A stretch of DNA of 64,000 nt from Lysobacterales bacterium 66-474 (GTDB taxonomy: Bacteria > Pseudomonadota > Gammaproteobacteria > Xanthomonadales > Rhodanobacteraceae). Location: assembly GCA_001899805.1 (NCBI GenBank), contig MKWP01000014.1, forward strand, positions 434,001 through 498,000, in the 5' to 3' direction. The first letter of the stretch is position 1, and every line of letters starts with the position of its first letter. Below the pieces are notes generated by a model, which was not told the origin of the DNA, ran no database searches, and saw nothing but the letters and a program-made list of their open reading frames with translations. Below, piece by piece: positions 9,249 to 18,595 of this stretch. The position numbers and the translations under genes were made by a program.

Positions 9249-9405
9249 GACGGCCGCGACAGGGTCGAGCGGCGGTTGGCCCGCCAACGCTATCGGCCAT
9301 TCATGGAGCTTCTTGAGCGGCGATGCGGTCGCCGCGGATTTCAAGCCGACGCCGTTGCCGTGGTCTTCAGCCGGCCCTGCAGCTGCCCGGCCAGCGCAAA
9401 CAGGC

Positions 9406-10074
9406 CTAGGCGGCGGACGTTTTCGACGCGATCTCGCGCAACGCCTGTTCGAAGACTTCCGGTGGTTGCCCGCCCGAGATCAGGTATTGCCGGTTGACGA
9501 TGGCGGCAGGCACGGAGTGGATGCCGGCCTGTTGCCAGTGGCGCTCCTGCGCGCGCACCTCGTCGGCGTACTCGTTGCTGTCCAGCATCCGCCGCGCCGT
9601 TTCCACGGCCAGCCCGACGCTGTCCGCGATGCGCACCAGCACGTCGCGGTCGGCGACGTTTTCGCCGTCGGTGAAATAGGCGCGGAACAGCGCCTGCTTC
9701 AATGCCAGCGCGCGTTCGCGGTCCTGCAACTCGGCCCAGTGCAGCAAGCGGTGCGCGTCGAAGGTGTTCCACACGCGGCTGCCGCTGCCGGTATTGATCG
9801 CGACGCCGAGCGGCGCGGCGCGTTCGCGGATGGCCTTGCGGTTGGTTTCGAGCTGCATCTCGCCGATGCCGTACTTGTGCATCAGGTGCTGGTTGGCGTC
9901 CTCACCCTCGAATGCCAGTTGCGGATTCAACTCGAACGGCTGCAAATGGATTTCGGCTTGCACGTTGCCGTCCAGTTTCCGCAACGCCTGTTGCAGGCTG
10001 GCAAGGCCGATCGCGCACCACGGGCAGGCGACGTCGGACACGAAATCGATGCGGAGCGGCGCGGGCGCGGTCAT
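9406..10074 (-). CDS. DsbA-family oxidoreductase, FrnE-like
   Basis: A 222-residue cytosolic protein (no signal peptide) with the thioredoxin-like active site CPWC near residue 20 preceded by FVSDVACPWC, and the helical insert of the DsbA/FrnE group; the cis-proline region is SVPAAIVNRQYLISGGQ. Family members are thiol-disulfide oxidoreductases, one of which (FrnE of Deinococcus) is linked to oxidative stress survival. The usual length is 210-240 residues. The neighbouring amidohydrolase gene is 125 bases upstream on the same strand; co-transcription is possible but not shown. Confidence 0.9.
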   Translation of the reverse strand: MTAPAPLRIDFVSDVACPWCAIGLASLQQALRKLDGNVQAEIHLQPFELNPQLAFEGEDANQHLMHKYGIGEMQLETNRKAIRERAAPLGVAINTGSGSRVWNTFDAHRLLHWAELQDRERALALKQALFRAYFTDGENVADRDVLVRIADSVGLAVETARRMLDSNEYADEVRAQERHWQQAGIHSVPAAIVNRQYLISGGQPPEVFEQALREIASKTSAA

Positions 10075-10199
10075 GGCATGGGTGGCGGCGGGACGATGTG
10101 CTGCCGATATGGGGGCAGCCGCCGTGGTATCCAACACGCGCGATCGCGTCGATGCCGGCGGCGAAGCGCCGTCCGCCGGGGCGGACCGGCGTTCTGTCA

Positions 10200-11711
10200 T
10201 CAATATTCGCCGTAGCGCCCTGCCACCGATTCCAGCAGCGCCTGCGTGTCGTAGCCGACGCCGTCCTTGAACACGGTTTCGACGTTCTCGATGTCGTTGA
10301 TGTGATGCGAGGGATCGCCTTTCACGACGACCAGGTCGGCATCCTTGCCCGCGGCGATCGAACCGATGCGGTCCTGCAATCCGAGATAGAGCGCGCCGTT
10401 GTAGCTGGCGATGTGGATCGCCTGCTCGGGCGTGAAACCTTCCTCGACCAGCAATTCGACTTCGCGCAGGTCGCCGAACCCGGGAACCACGCCGCCGTTG
10501 CCGGTGGGATCGGGTCCCGCCAGCAGCAGGCCGCCGGCGGCGGCGAATTCGCGTTCCATCGCCATGCCGTGCTGGAAGGTGACCGCGCGCTTCTGCGATT
10601 GGTCGGGCGGCAGCGCATTCGTGCGCTCGCGCAGGAGCAGGTAATCGTGTTTCGCTTGCGGGCTCAGCGTCGCCATCGCCTTTGGCCACAGCGGCGAATG
10701 CTGCGGCACCATTTGTTCGAACACCGGCAAGGTCGATGTGACCGCGACGTGGTGTGCCACGAGATCCTTGATCAGGCTCCTGGCTTCGCTGCCCGTCGGA
10801 TCCATGGTGTAGAGCGTGTCGAGGCCGTCGGATTCACTGCATTGGTCCGGCTTCTTGTTCGGATCGTGCTCGGTGTTGACGAAGAAGCCGTGCTCGAGGT
10901 CGTCGATGCCGATCGCGGCGGCTTCGCGGTAGGTGACCGCGCACAAGTGTCCGGTGATCTTCAAGCCGAGGCGGTGCGCCTCATCCACTGCGGCCTTCAG
11001 TTCGGCGCGCGTGATGTTCATGTAGGCCTTGAACGAGGTCACGCCCTGCTTGGCCCAGAACGCCACGGTTTCCTTCGCGTCTTCCGGGCCGCGCAGGAAA
11101 TGCATCTGGATGAAGGGCGAATCCGCGCCTTCGAGGTACGGACCGGTCACGTCCAGGTGCGGGCCGGGCAGCTTGCCCGCATCGATCGCGTGCTTGAGGT
11201 TGAGGTCGGTGTAAGGCTCCACGCTGCCGGTGGTGCGCAAGGTGGTGACGCCGTTGGCCAGATACAGGCGCGGCGCGGAGAACGTCATTTCCGGCACGAT
11301 CAGCGGAGGATCGCTGTGCAGCTTCCCGCCCTGCTCGCCGAGGTTGGGCCGCGCGATGTAGAACAGGTGATCGTGCATGCCGACCAGTCCGGGAAACACC
11401 GTGTGGCCGGAAAGGTCGATGCGCTTGGCATCGACCGGGATCGCAAGGCCGTCGGCGCCGACCGCGGCGATCTTGCCGTGCTCGATCACCACGGTCTGAT
11501 TCGCGCGCGCCGGGCTGCCGGTCCCATCGATCACGCGCACGTGCATCAGTGCGACCACGGGGGCATCCACCCGCACGAACGGCTGCACGACCGTTCCCGG
11601 CGCCGCCGGCGTGGGCAGCACGATCGGCGCGAGGTCGCGCGGCGCGGCGTTCGACGTACCCGCGAAGACCGAAAGAACACACACCGCTGCAATCGTGGTC
11701 AGGTGTCGCAT
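10200..11711 (-). CDS. Secreted metal-dependent amidohydrolase
   Basis: A 503-residue protein with a signal peptide (cleavage after SNA near residue 22). It has the amidohydrolase-superfamily build: small beta-sandwich at both ends, the metal motif GMHDH near residue 125, later single histidines (KITGHLCAV, DLEHGFF) and the C-terminal segment GSIAAGKDADLVVVKGDP. Such periplasmic relatives hydrolyse peptides such as Xaa-Pro dipeptides or other amides. The late metal aspartate seems to be in LAGPDPTGNGG. Substrate unknown. A second amidohydrolase of similar type is at 29705. Confidence 0.88.
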   Translation of the reverse strand: MRHLTTIAAVCVLSVFAGTSNAAPRDLAPIVLPTPAAPGTVVQPFVRVDAPVVALMHVRVIDGTGSPARANQTVVIEHGKIAAVGADGLAIPVDAKRIDLSGHTVFPGLVGMHDHLFYIARPNLGEQGGKLHSDPPLIVPEMTFSAPRLYLANGVTTLRTTGSVEPYTDLNLKHAIDAGKLPGPHLDVTGPYLEGADSPFIQMHFLRGPEDAKETVAFWAKQGVTSFKAYMNITRAELKAAVDEAHRLGLKITGHLCAVTYREAAAIGIDDLEHGFFVNTEHDPNKKPDQCSESDGLDTLYTMDPTGSEARSLIKDLVAHHVAVTSTLPVFEQMVPQHSPLWPKAMATLSPQAKHDYLLLRERTNALPPDQSQKRAVTFQHGMAMEREFAAAGGLLLAGPDPTGNGGVVPGFGDLREVELLVEEGFTPEQAIHIASYNGALYLGLQDRIGSIAAGKDADLVVVKGDPSHHINDIENVETVFKDGVGYDTQALLESVAGRYGEY

Positions 11712-11981
11712 GGCTTTCCCCGATTTGACGTTCGCCGCATGGAGTGCGAAACCCATACTGGAAGCATACTCCGACGGTTGCAGTATCGGATCGGCCTGGC
11801 CGCGCCACGGCGAACGCCTCGTCCGGCAGCCGCTGCGAAGGCAACGTGACTCGCGCGACCGGGCTGCGCGGGCACGCGTCGCGAGATGATTGGATGCAAG
11901 TAAATTTGTATTTCAAGCAAGCATACAGTTAGGTGCGCCGGTACAGTGGAGCTCATATCGCCAGATGGAGCGCATGGCACG

Positions 11982-12899
11982 ATGACCCCTGCAGCCTTTT
12001 ATCCCATCGGCACGCCCGGCCAGGCGTGGGGTGCCGTCGAAAAGGACGAATGGCGTTCGCGGCAGCGCAAGCAGCGTAGCTATGCCGATGACGTGTTGAA
12101 AGAGGTCGAGCGCCTGCATTCGCGTTTCGACGTGGTGCGGTATGGCGAACTCGATTACGCGCCCGATCGTTACCCGTTGTTCGCGTTGAAGAGCCGCGAC
12201 TGGAAGGATGCGTTGCCGGTCATGTTGGTGACCGGGGGCGTGCACGGCTACGAGACCAGCGGCGTGCATGGCGCACTGCGGTTCGCGGATCGGCATGCGT
12301 CCGATTTTGCAGGTCGCGCAAACGTCGCGATCGTGCCGTGCGCCAGTCCGTGGGGTTACGAGCGCATCCATCGCTGGGATCCGTTCGCGCTGGACCCGAA
12401 CCGCAACTTCATGCCCGACAGTCCGGCGCCGGAGTCGGCGGCGCTGATGGGTTTCGTCGTGCCGTTCCGCGAACGCGTATTGATGCACATCGACCTGCAC
12501 GAAACCACGGACACCGACGAGTCGGAGTTTCGCCCTGCGCTGGCTGCGCGCGACGGCAAGCCTTTCGAGCCCGGCACCATTCCGGACGGGTTCTATCTGT
12601 GCGGCGACAGCGAACGCCCGGAACCCAGCTTCCAGCAAGCGATCATCGCGGCGGTGGCCAAGGTCACCCACATCGCCCCGGCTGATCCCGATGGCACCAT
12701 CATCGGTTCGCCGGTGGTGGCGCCGGGCGTCATCAATTATCCGGTTGATGCATGGGGTCTGTGTGCGGGCATCACCGCCGCGCGCTTTCGCACCACCACC
12801 GAAGTCTATCCCGACAGCCCGCGGGCCACGCCCGAGCAATGCAACGCGGCGCAGGTCGCGGCCGTGCGTGCCGCGATCGACTACGCGCTGGCGCACTGA
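11982..12899 (+). CDS. M14-family zinc carboxypeptidase-like protein
   Basis: The ATG start gives 305 residues; an in-frame GTG at 11946 would add 12. The zinc site is clear: VTGGVHGYETSG contains the HxxE pair, DPNRNF holds the conserved substrate-binding Asn-Arg, and MHIDLHETTD the third zinc histidine. The catalytic glutamate is probably in TTTEVYPDSP near the end. No signal peptide is seen, so it should be cytosolic. M14 enzymes remove C-terminal residues or deacylate small molecules. An AT-rich stretch at 11895-11930 upstream may hold the promoter. Confidence 0.82.
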   Translation: MTPAAFYPIGTPGQAWGAVEKDEWRSRQRKQRSYADDVLKEVERLHSRFDVVRYGELDYAPDRYPLFALKSRDWKDALPVMLVTGGVHGYETSGVHGALRFADRHASDFAGRANVAIVPCASPWGYERIHRWDPFALDPNRNFMPDSPAPESAALMGFVVPFRERVLMHIDLHETTDTDESEFRPALAARDGKPFEPGTIPDGFYLCGDSERPEPSFQQAIIAAVAKVTHIAPADPDGTIIGSPVVAPGVINYPVDAWGLCAGITAARFRTTTEVYPDSPRATPEQCNAAQVAAVRAAIDYALAH

Positions 12900-13113
12900 C
12901 GCGGTCGGCTGGCGCGCGCAAGAACGAAGGTGCCTTGATCCATCCGCTGCGTTTGTGTTCAAACCTTGCGTCTGTTGCGGTACGCCGTTTTCCTGAACAA
13001 CCGAAAACAGCAAGGATGCGATGTACGACGGATGGGCGTAACCTGAAACCGTTTCGGTCGTCGAATTGCGGCGCGTGGATCGTTCCGCGTGTTCGCGATC
13101 AACCGGAGGTTGC

Positions 13114-13575
13114 ATGAAGATCAAACCCCTGTCCTTGTTCGCCGTGATCGTGTTGCTCGGCTTGGCCGGGATTGGAGTTGCCGGCGCGCAAAGCAACAAT
13201 GGCGTTCTCGTTCGTTCCGACGGTATCTACGTTCGCTGCGATCAATGCGGCACGGTCGAGCGCATCGACCAGAACATCAGCCAGGGTGGCGGACACGGCA
13301 CGGCGGGTGCCGTCATCGGCGCCATCGCGGGCGGCGTGCTCGGCAACCAGGTCGGCAAGGGCAAGGGCCGCAAGGCAGCGACCGTGGCGGGTGCGGTCGG
13401 CGGCGGGTTTGCCGGGCATGCCGTCGGCAACCGCGGCAGCCAGCACGATTTCCTCGTGCACATCCGGATGGGCAACGGGAGCAACATGAGCGTGCAAGTC
13501 GCCGACGCCAGTGCCCTCCGCGTCGGTGACCTGGTGCAGGTGGATGCCAACGGCAACATCACGCGCATACGCTGA
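13114..13575 (+). CDS. Exported glycine-zipper 2TM protein
   Basis: A 153-residue protein starting five bases after GGAGG. A signal peptide (cut after AGA or AQA near 25) precedes a short Cys-containing segment (RCDQCG) and then a glycine-zipper region of about 40 residues with pattern AVIGAIAGGVLGNQVGKGKG, followed by a C-terminal beta-like domain. Such SlyB/YMGG-type proteins sit in the outer membrane or periplasm and help envelope integrity. Its core is closely similar, also at the DNA level, to the protein at 52795. It has no lipobox, unlike the two paralogues at 52044 and 52795. Confidence 0.85.
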   Translation: MKIKPLSLFAVIVLLGLAGIGVAGAQSNNGVLVRSDGIYVRCDQCGTVERIDQNISQGGGHGTAGAVIGAIAGGVLGNQVGKGKGRKAATVAGAVGGGFAGHAVGNRGSQHDFLVHIRMGNGSNMSVQVADASALRVGDLVQVDANGNITRIR

Positions 13576-14213
13576 GCGCGAAGGCGATCATTCAAGGCGG
13601 GCACGTGGCGTCGACAAGCACACCGGTGACCAGATTCGTCACATCCTGGGGCAAAGTCGTGGAGCGTCGCACGGGCGGGCGTGAGCTGGATCACATCGAC
13701 GGCTTGCCTGTGCACTGGACGCATCGGGGCTGATCGGGATTCGTTCGGGCGTCGGATGCCTTGGTTTGCGTCACAGGCGGGCCCATCGTTGACGGCGGCC
13801 GCCGCTGGAGGTGCGGGATTGGATTACGGTCGAGCAGCCCATACTCTTGTGCGCAATTACATGTAAAACAGTAAATAACCATATATCTTTCATGTTTCAT
13901 GTGAGGCATAGGCGAATCGCGAAAAAATGTGATGAACTTTCCATGAACAGCGCGTAAAGTAGCAGTCGCTGCCGGACGGGTTAGCGGGTTTTCGTGGGGA
14001 AACATGACGTGGTGCGTCAGCGGGTTACAAACGTCTTTGCATGCGGTTTTGTGAAGGCTGGTTTCCCGGCGTACTCATGCGTATCCACGCACCCTCGTGC
14101 CCAGCCGGCCGCGAACGGAGGCACGGAAGCGAAGTCACCAAGCGTTGCGTCTTCGATCCATCAACCCGATGTGTGCTGTGCCGAAAAACTCGACCTGACC
14201 CGAGGAGATCATC
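13576..14213. other. Long intergenic region with an AT-rich stretch
   Basis: No convincing gene is found in these 638 bases. The first 270 bases are GC-rich with no coding pattern. From about 13850 to 13965 the sequence becomes clearly AT-rich, unlike its surroundings, and includes TAAAGT at 13958-13963, a possible -10 box. The last 210 bases would then be a long leader of the gene at 14214, holding GGGTTAGCGGGTT and GCGGGTTAC repeats. No known riboswitch class could be matched. Confidence 0.5.
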
Positions 14214-14996
14214 ATGAGTGTGCGTTTCGAGCGTAGTGGTCCGTTGACCGAACTGAGCAGCTACCCGCAGTGGGCGCAGGACATGGTTGGCGAGTGCGAT
14301 CTCGTCAAGAAGACCGTCGTGGATCACCAGCTGTGGCGAGAGATGTGTACCGGGGAAGACCCGGAAATCACGCCCCGATTCCTGGTGGGCGCCTGGCCGG
14401 CCATCGAGCAGTTCCCCTGCTACATGGCACGCAGCCTGTTGAAGACGCGCTATGGCCGCAGCGAGGGAGAAGATCACGCGCGTCGCTGGCTGGTTCGCAA
14501 CATCCGCGTCGAACAGAATCACGCCGAATACTGGTTGAACTGGGCCGAAGGCGCTGGGCTGCCCCGCGAGGCGGTCTTGCACGGGCTGGTGCCGGCCGGC
14601 ACGCAGACGTTGGCGGCCTGGTGTGAAGAAGTCAGCACCGCCGACACGCTGGCGGCCAGCCTGGCGGCCGTCAACTACGCCGTCGAGGGCGCGACGGGCG
14701 AGTGGTCCCAGATCCTGTACGAGAGCGAAAGTTTCGCGGCGCAGTATCCGGAACAGGGCCGCCGCGGCAGCCTGCGCTGGCTGCAATTGCATGCCGCCTA
14801 TGACGACGAGCACCCCTGGGAAGCGCTGGAGCTGGTCTGCGGACTGCTGGGAACCTCGCCGCGGGCTGCGGAAGTGGCCCACATCGGCGAATGCGTCAAA
14901 CGCACCTATGTGGCCATGCGGATCCTCGGTGACCGCTCGGTGGAGCCGGGCGTCGTGCCGGGGATCGCGGACGCCTACGAGGTTGCCGTGGCCTGA
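14214..14996 (+). CDS. Heme-oxygenase-fold (TenA/PqqC-like) putative diiron protein
   Basis: A 260-residue, all-helical soluble protein with GAGGAG seven bases before its ATG. Its pattern fits the heme-oxygenase-like fold shared by TenA, PqqC, CADD and the diiron oxidases (HDO). Candidate metal ligands are Glu65, the ExxH pair Glu100/His103, Glu158 and the DxxH pair Asp197/His200, with His193 nearby; these mirror the spacing in HDO enzymes. Members oxidise amino acids or fatty acids, some serve in cofactor synthesis, others have no known reaction. The PAS-GGDEF-EAL gene follows 70 bases later on the same strand, suggesting one unit. Fold call is good, chemistry unproven. Confidence 0.75.
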   Translation: MSVRFERSGPLTELSSYPQWAQDMVGECDLVKKTVVDHQLWREMCTGEDPEITPRFLVGAWPAIEQFPCYMARSLLKTRYGRSEGEDHARRWLVRNIRVEQNHAEYWLNWAEGAGLPREAVLHGLVPAGTQTLAAWCEEVSTADTLAASLAAVNYAVEGATGEWSQILYESESFAAQYPEQGRRGSLRWLQLHAAYDDEHPWEALELVCGLLGTSPRAAEVAHIGECVKRTYVAMRILGDRSVEPGVVPGIADAYEVAVA

Positions 14997-15066
14997 TTGG
15001 CCGTAGTTGGTACAAAAATTGCTTGCAATGGAGACACTTATGCGAAAGTGATCACCCGGGTTGCCC

Positions 15067-17817
15067 ATGCAGCGTGGCTCTTTCCAGCCCCTACGGATCC
15101 CCTTGACCAGGCGCTTGCGGCCCTTGGCCTATGCGTTGGTCGCAGTGGTGGTGGTCATCCTGCTGCTTACATGGCTCACCGTGCAGGCCCAGATCGCGCT
15201 CGCCGGTTATCTCAACGGCGAGAGCATCTGGTCCAAGGCCCAAAAGCAGGTGACGGTGGATTTGCTCCACTATGCCGCGACGGGTGACGCGGCGGATTAC
15301 GCGGATTTCCAGAAAAATTACGCCGTCCTGAAGTCGCTGCGCACTGCCCGTGACATGATTCTGTCCGGGCACTTCGACTACCAGTCGGTCGAAGACGAGA
15401 TGCGCCGTGGGCATGCCATGACGGTGGCGATTCCCGGCGCGGTTTTCATCCTGGATCATTTCGCGGGCGCACCCTACATGAAGGACGCCCTGCAGGAATG
15501 GCAATCCACGGATGGATCGATGCTTGATCTGAAATCGATCGCCGATGAGATCCACCGCGCGTACGCCGACAACGCCATGACGCCGGCCGACGTCGCGCGT
15601 CAACGCGCCCGCATCGTGGCCGTCAATGCCTTCATCGAGCCGCGTTCCAACCAGTTCTCGCTGAGCATTGCCCATGGCGCCGTATGGACCGGCCGGGTGT
15701 TGTTCTCCGGCATCCTGTTTTCCGCCGCCATCGCGATTGCGCTCTGGTTGTGGATGGCACGTCGCGTACTGGCCGGCATTCGCGGCAGCGAGGAACGCTA
15801 CCAGTTGTTGTTCGACAGCGCGGCCGATGCGATCGTGATGGTCGACGAGGAGAGCGGCAGCATCCTCGCCGCCAATCGCACGGCGGCAGCATGGACGGGA
15901 CGCGAGCCGCAGGCGTTGCTGGGCGTCAGTTACGAGGAATTGTTCGTGCGCGGAAACGCACAGGATGATTCGAAGGGTCCGGTGGAGCTGCGCGGGGCCG
16001 GAGACGTGACCCTGCCGGTCGAAACGCAAAGCAGCATGGCGATGTGGGGCGACCAGGTGGTGCGGCAGTCCATCATCCGCGACATCTCCGAGCGCGTGGC
16101 GAGTGATCGCGAGCGGCGCATCGCGGCCGAGGCCCTGGCCAGCATTGCGGAAGGCATCATCATCGCCGATCCGCAACGCCGCCTGCTCTCGGTGAATGCC
16201 GCCGTTCCGCAGATCACCGGGTTCGGTCTGGACACCCTTGCAGACATGCGCCTGGACGACACCCGCAGCATGCCGGACGGCAGTCCGTTGTCCCAGTCGA
16301 TCTGGGACGAAGTCGCCGCGGCCCGTTACTGGTCCGGCGAAGTGCTGAGCCGCCGCAGGGACGGCAGCATCTATCCGGAAAAACTCAGCATCAGCGCCAT
16401 CCGCGATGCCGAGAATCGCGTGCAGCATTATGTCGCCGTGTTCAGCGACATCTCGGTGGCCAAGGCCGATCGCCGCCGCCTTGAGCACCTCGCCACCCAC
16501 GATCCACTCACGGGCCTGGCCAATCGCGCCGAATTCCAGCGCCTCTGCGAAACCGCGATCGAGCGTGCCACGCGCGAGCACGGCAGCGTGGTGGTGATGT
16601 TCATCGACCTCGATGCGTTCAAGTTCGTCAACGACAGCTACAGCCATGCGGTCGGCGACAGCCTGTTGAAGCAGGTCGCCGAACGGATCCGGCAGCAGTT
16701 GGGCGAACACGACGTGATCGGCCGCATCGGTGGCGACGAGTTCACGGTGTTGCTGTCCGGACAGATGTTGCGCGAAGACGCGGCGGCGCCGGCGTCGCGC
16801 CTGCTGGCCGCGTTGTCGGAGCCGTTCCAGGTCGAGGGTTACGAGGTCGCGCTCAGCGCAAGCATCGGCCTTGCCGGGTTCCCGCTGGACGGCGACGATG
16901 CGCTCACGCTGATGGCCAACGCCGACGCCGCGATGTACGCGGCCAAACTTGAAGAACGCAACGCCTGGCGCTTCTACGTGCCGATGATGCAGGCGGATAC
17001 GCGCCAGCGGATGTTGATGGCCACGGAGTTGCGCCAGGCGCTCGCCAACGACGAGTTCCGGCTCGTATACCAGCCCAGCGTCGAACTGCGCTCCGGCCGC
17101 ATCGTCGCGGTCGAGGCGCTGCTGCGCTGGCAACATCCGGAACGCGGCGAGGTGCTGCCGGGTGAATTCATCCCGGTCGCGGAAAGCATCGGCCTGATCC
17201 ACCGCATCGACGAGTGGGTGATGCACGCGGTGTGCGCGCAGATACGCGATTGGGACACGGCGCACCTGCCGGGCATCCGGGTCGCGCTCAACGTGTCCGC
17301 GCGCTGGTTGGGCCATCCCGGTTTTGTCGAGAGCGTACGGCGTGCCCTGCAGGTGAACGGGGTTGCACCCAGCCGCATCGCGCTGGAAATCACCGAAGGC
17401 GCGATGTTGCGCCTGGGCGAAGGCACCGAACGCACCTTGCGCGCGCTGCATGCATTGGGCATCGGCGTCGCCATCGACGACTTCGGTACCGGCTATGCAT
17501 CGATGGCTTATCTCAAATTGCCGGCCGTCACGTACCTCAAGATCGACCGCTCCTTCGTCACCGGGCTCCCGGGCAACGCCAACGATGCGGCGATCACCAG
17601 CGCGATGTTGGCGATGGCGGGCAGCCTCGGGCTCATCACCATCGCCGAGGGTATCGAGAACGAGGCGCAGCACGAGTTCCTGTTGAATGCGGGATGTGCC
17701 GAAGGGCAGGGTTACCTGTATTCGTATCCGTTGCCGTCCACGGCGCTGGAACGCATGCTCAAGCCGAGGGCGGCAGGCGGCGCGAAACTGACACTGGTTC
17801 CGCCCGTGCGCAGTTGA
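15067..17817 (+). CDS. Membrane sensor with PAS, GGDEF and EAL domains
   Basis: A 916-residue protein. Two membrane helices (about 19-41 and 206-230) enclose a periplasmic sensor domain of about 160 residues; then come two PAS domains (about 240-350 and 355-470), a GGDEF domain with intact GGDEF motif and no RxxD inhibitory site, and an EAL domain with EALLRW, the DDFGTGYASM loop and EGIEN, so all key EAL residues seem present. It could both make and cleave c-di-GMP. ATG at 15067 is preferred over TTG at 15061. It is likely co-transcribed with the heme-oxygenase-fold gene. The periplasmic ligand is unknown. Confidence 0.95.
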   Translation: MQRGSFQPLRIPLTRRLRPLAYALVAVVVVILLLTWLTVQAQIALAGYLNGESIWSKAQKQVTVDLLHYAATGDAADYADFQKNYAVLKSLRTARDMILSGHFDYQSVEDEMRRGHAMTVAIPGAVFILDHFAGAPYMKDALQEWQSTDGSMLDLKSIADEIHRAYADNAMTPADVARQRARIVAVNAFIEPRSNQFSLSIAHGAVWTGRVLFSGILFSAAIAIALWLWMARRVLAGIRGSEERYQLLFDSAADAIVMVDEESGSILAANRTAAAWTGREPQALLGVSYEELFVRGNAQDDSKGPVELRGAGDVTLPVETQSSMAMWGDQVVRQSIIRDISERVASDRERRIAAEALASIAEGIIIADPQRRLLSVNAAVPQITGFGLDTLADMRLDDTRSMPDGSPLSQSIWDEVAAARYWSGEVLSRRRDGSIYPEKLSISAIRDAENRVQHYVAVFSDISVAKADRRRLEHLATHDPLTGLANRAEFQRLCETAIERATREHGSVVVMFIDLDAFKFVNDSYSHAVGDSLLKQVAERIRQQLGEHDVIGRIGGDEFTVLLSGQMLREDAAAPASRLLAALSEPFQVEGYEVALSASIGLAGFPLDGDDALTLMANADAAMYAAKLEERNAWRFYVPMMQADTRQRMLMATELRQALANDEFRLVYQPSVELRSGRIVAVEALLRWQHPERGEVLPGEFIPVAESIGLIHRIDEWVMHAVCAQIRDWDTAHLPGIRVALNVSARWLGHPGFVESVRRALQVNGVAPSRIALEITEGAMLRLGEGTERTLRALHALGIGVAIDDFGTGYASMAYLKLPAVTYLKIDRSFVTGLPGNANDAAITSAMLAMAGSLGLITIAEGIENEAQHEFLLNAGCAEGQGYLYSYPLPSTALERMLKPRAAGGAKLTLVPPVRS

Positions 17818-17976
17818 GCGGGCACTCGGCGCGCGGCGTATCCGGCGCCACGGCGAAACACGCGCCGGCGCCGGGGTTCCGGTCGGACCGCATCGGCGCA
17901 CTCCACGCACGCCGGTTGCTGTCCGCTTGCGGCGATACGATAACGATCCAACTTGCAACGCCAGCGCGCCGCCAGG

Positions 17977-18579
17977 ATGAAACGCACGACCCCCGGTTCG
18001 ACACCGGCGAATCACGACACCACCGCGTTGAATCGCGCGCGCCAGGATTTCTCGGGCGTCGAGAGCGTGTGGCTGTTCGGCTACGGCTCGCTGATCTACA
18101 AGGTGGATTTTCCGTACATCGAACGCAAACCCGCAACCATCCGTGGCTGGTCGCGGCGGCTCTGGCAGGGTTCGCATGACCATCGCGGCACCTTCGAACA
18201 TCCAGGGCGCGTGGCGACATTGGTGCCGGAACAGGATGCCCTGTGCACGGGCATAGCCTACCGGGTGACGCCCGCGACGTTCGCGCACCTCGACCATCGC
18301 GAAAAGAACGGCTACCTGCGCTTCACGATGACGCTGGACTTTGCCGATGGCCAGTCCGCGGAGGGCATCGTCTACATCGCCTGTGCCGGGAATGCGGCGT
18401 GGCTGGGACCCGCGAATGAAGCGGAGATCGCGCGCCACGTCGCGACCGCGGCCGGTCCCAGCGGCAGCAACCGTGACTATGTTCTCAAGCTGGCCCGGGC
18501 GCTGCGCGAGCTCGGCGCGGACGATCGACACGTGTTCGCCGTGGAAGCGGAGTTGCGCGGGATGCAGGGCGCCGCTTGA
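17977..18579 (+). CDS. ChaC-like gamma-glutamylcyclotransferase
   Basis: A 200-residue cytosolic protein. The substrate-binding loop FGYGSLIY (near residue 35) and the catalytic glutamate in DHREKNGYLR are those of the ChaC family, which splits glutathione into 5-oxoproline and Cys-Gly. An in-frame TTG at 17953 is possible, but the ATG at 17977 follows AGGA-like sequence and gives a natural N-terminus. In this window it sits among other thiol genes only loosely; neighbours are a c-di-GMP sensor and an opposing transporter operon. Confidence 0.9.
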   Translation: MKRTTPGSTPANHDTTALNRARQDFSGVESVWLFGYGSLIYKVDFPYIERKPATIRGWSRRLWQGSHDHRGTFEHPGRVATLVPEQDALCTGIAYRVTPATFAHLDHREKNGYLRFTMTLDFADGQSAEGIVYIACAGNAAWLGPANEAEIARHVATAAGPSGSNRDYVLKLARALRELGADDRHVFAVEAELRGMQGAA

Positions 18580-18595
18580 GGGCGAACCACCGCAT

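Noticed and set aside
13980-14040. GGGTT/GCGGGTTAC repeats as a possible c-di-GMP riboswitch before the heme-oxygenase-fold gene
   Set aside because: The conserved GEMM elements (tetraloop GNRA receptor and the GGGACGCAAAGCC-like part) are not present.
15091-18531. A very long open frame on the minus strand opposite the PAS-GGDEF-EAL gene
   Set aside because: It mirrors the codon structure of the real gene in GC-rich DNA; it is rich in Arg, Gly and His with no recognisable domain.
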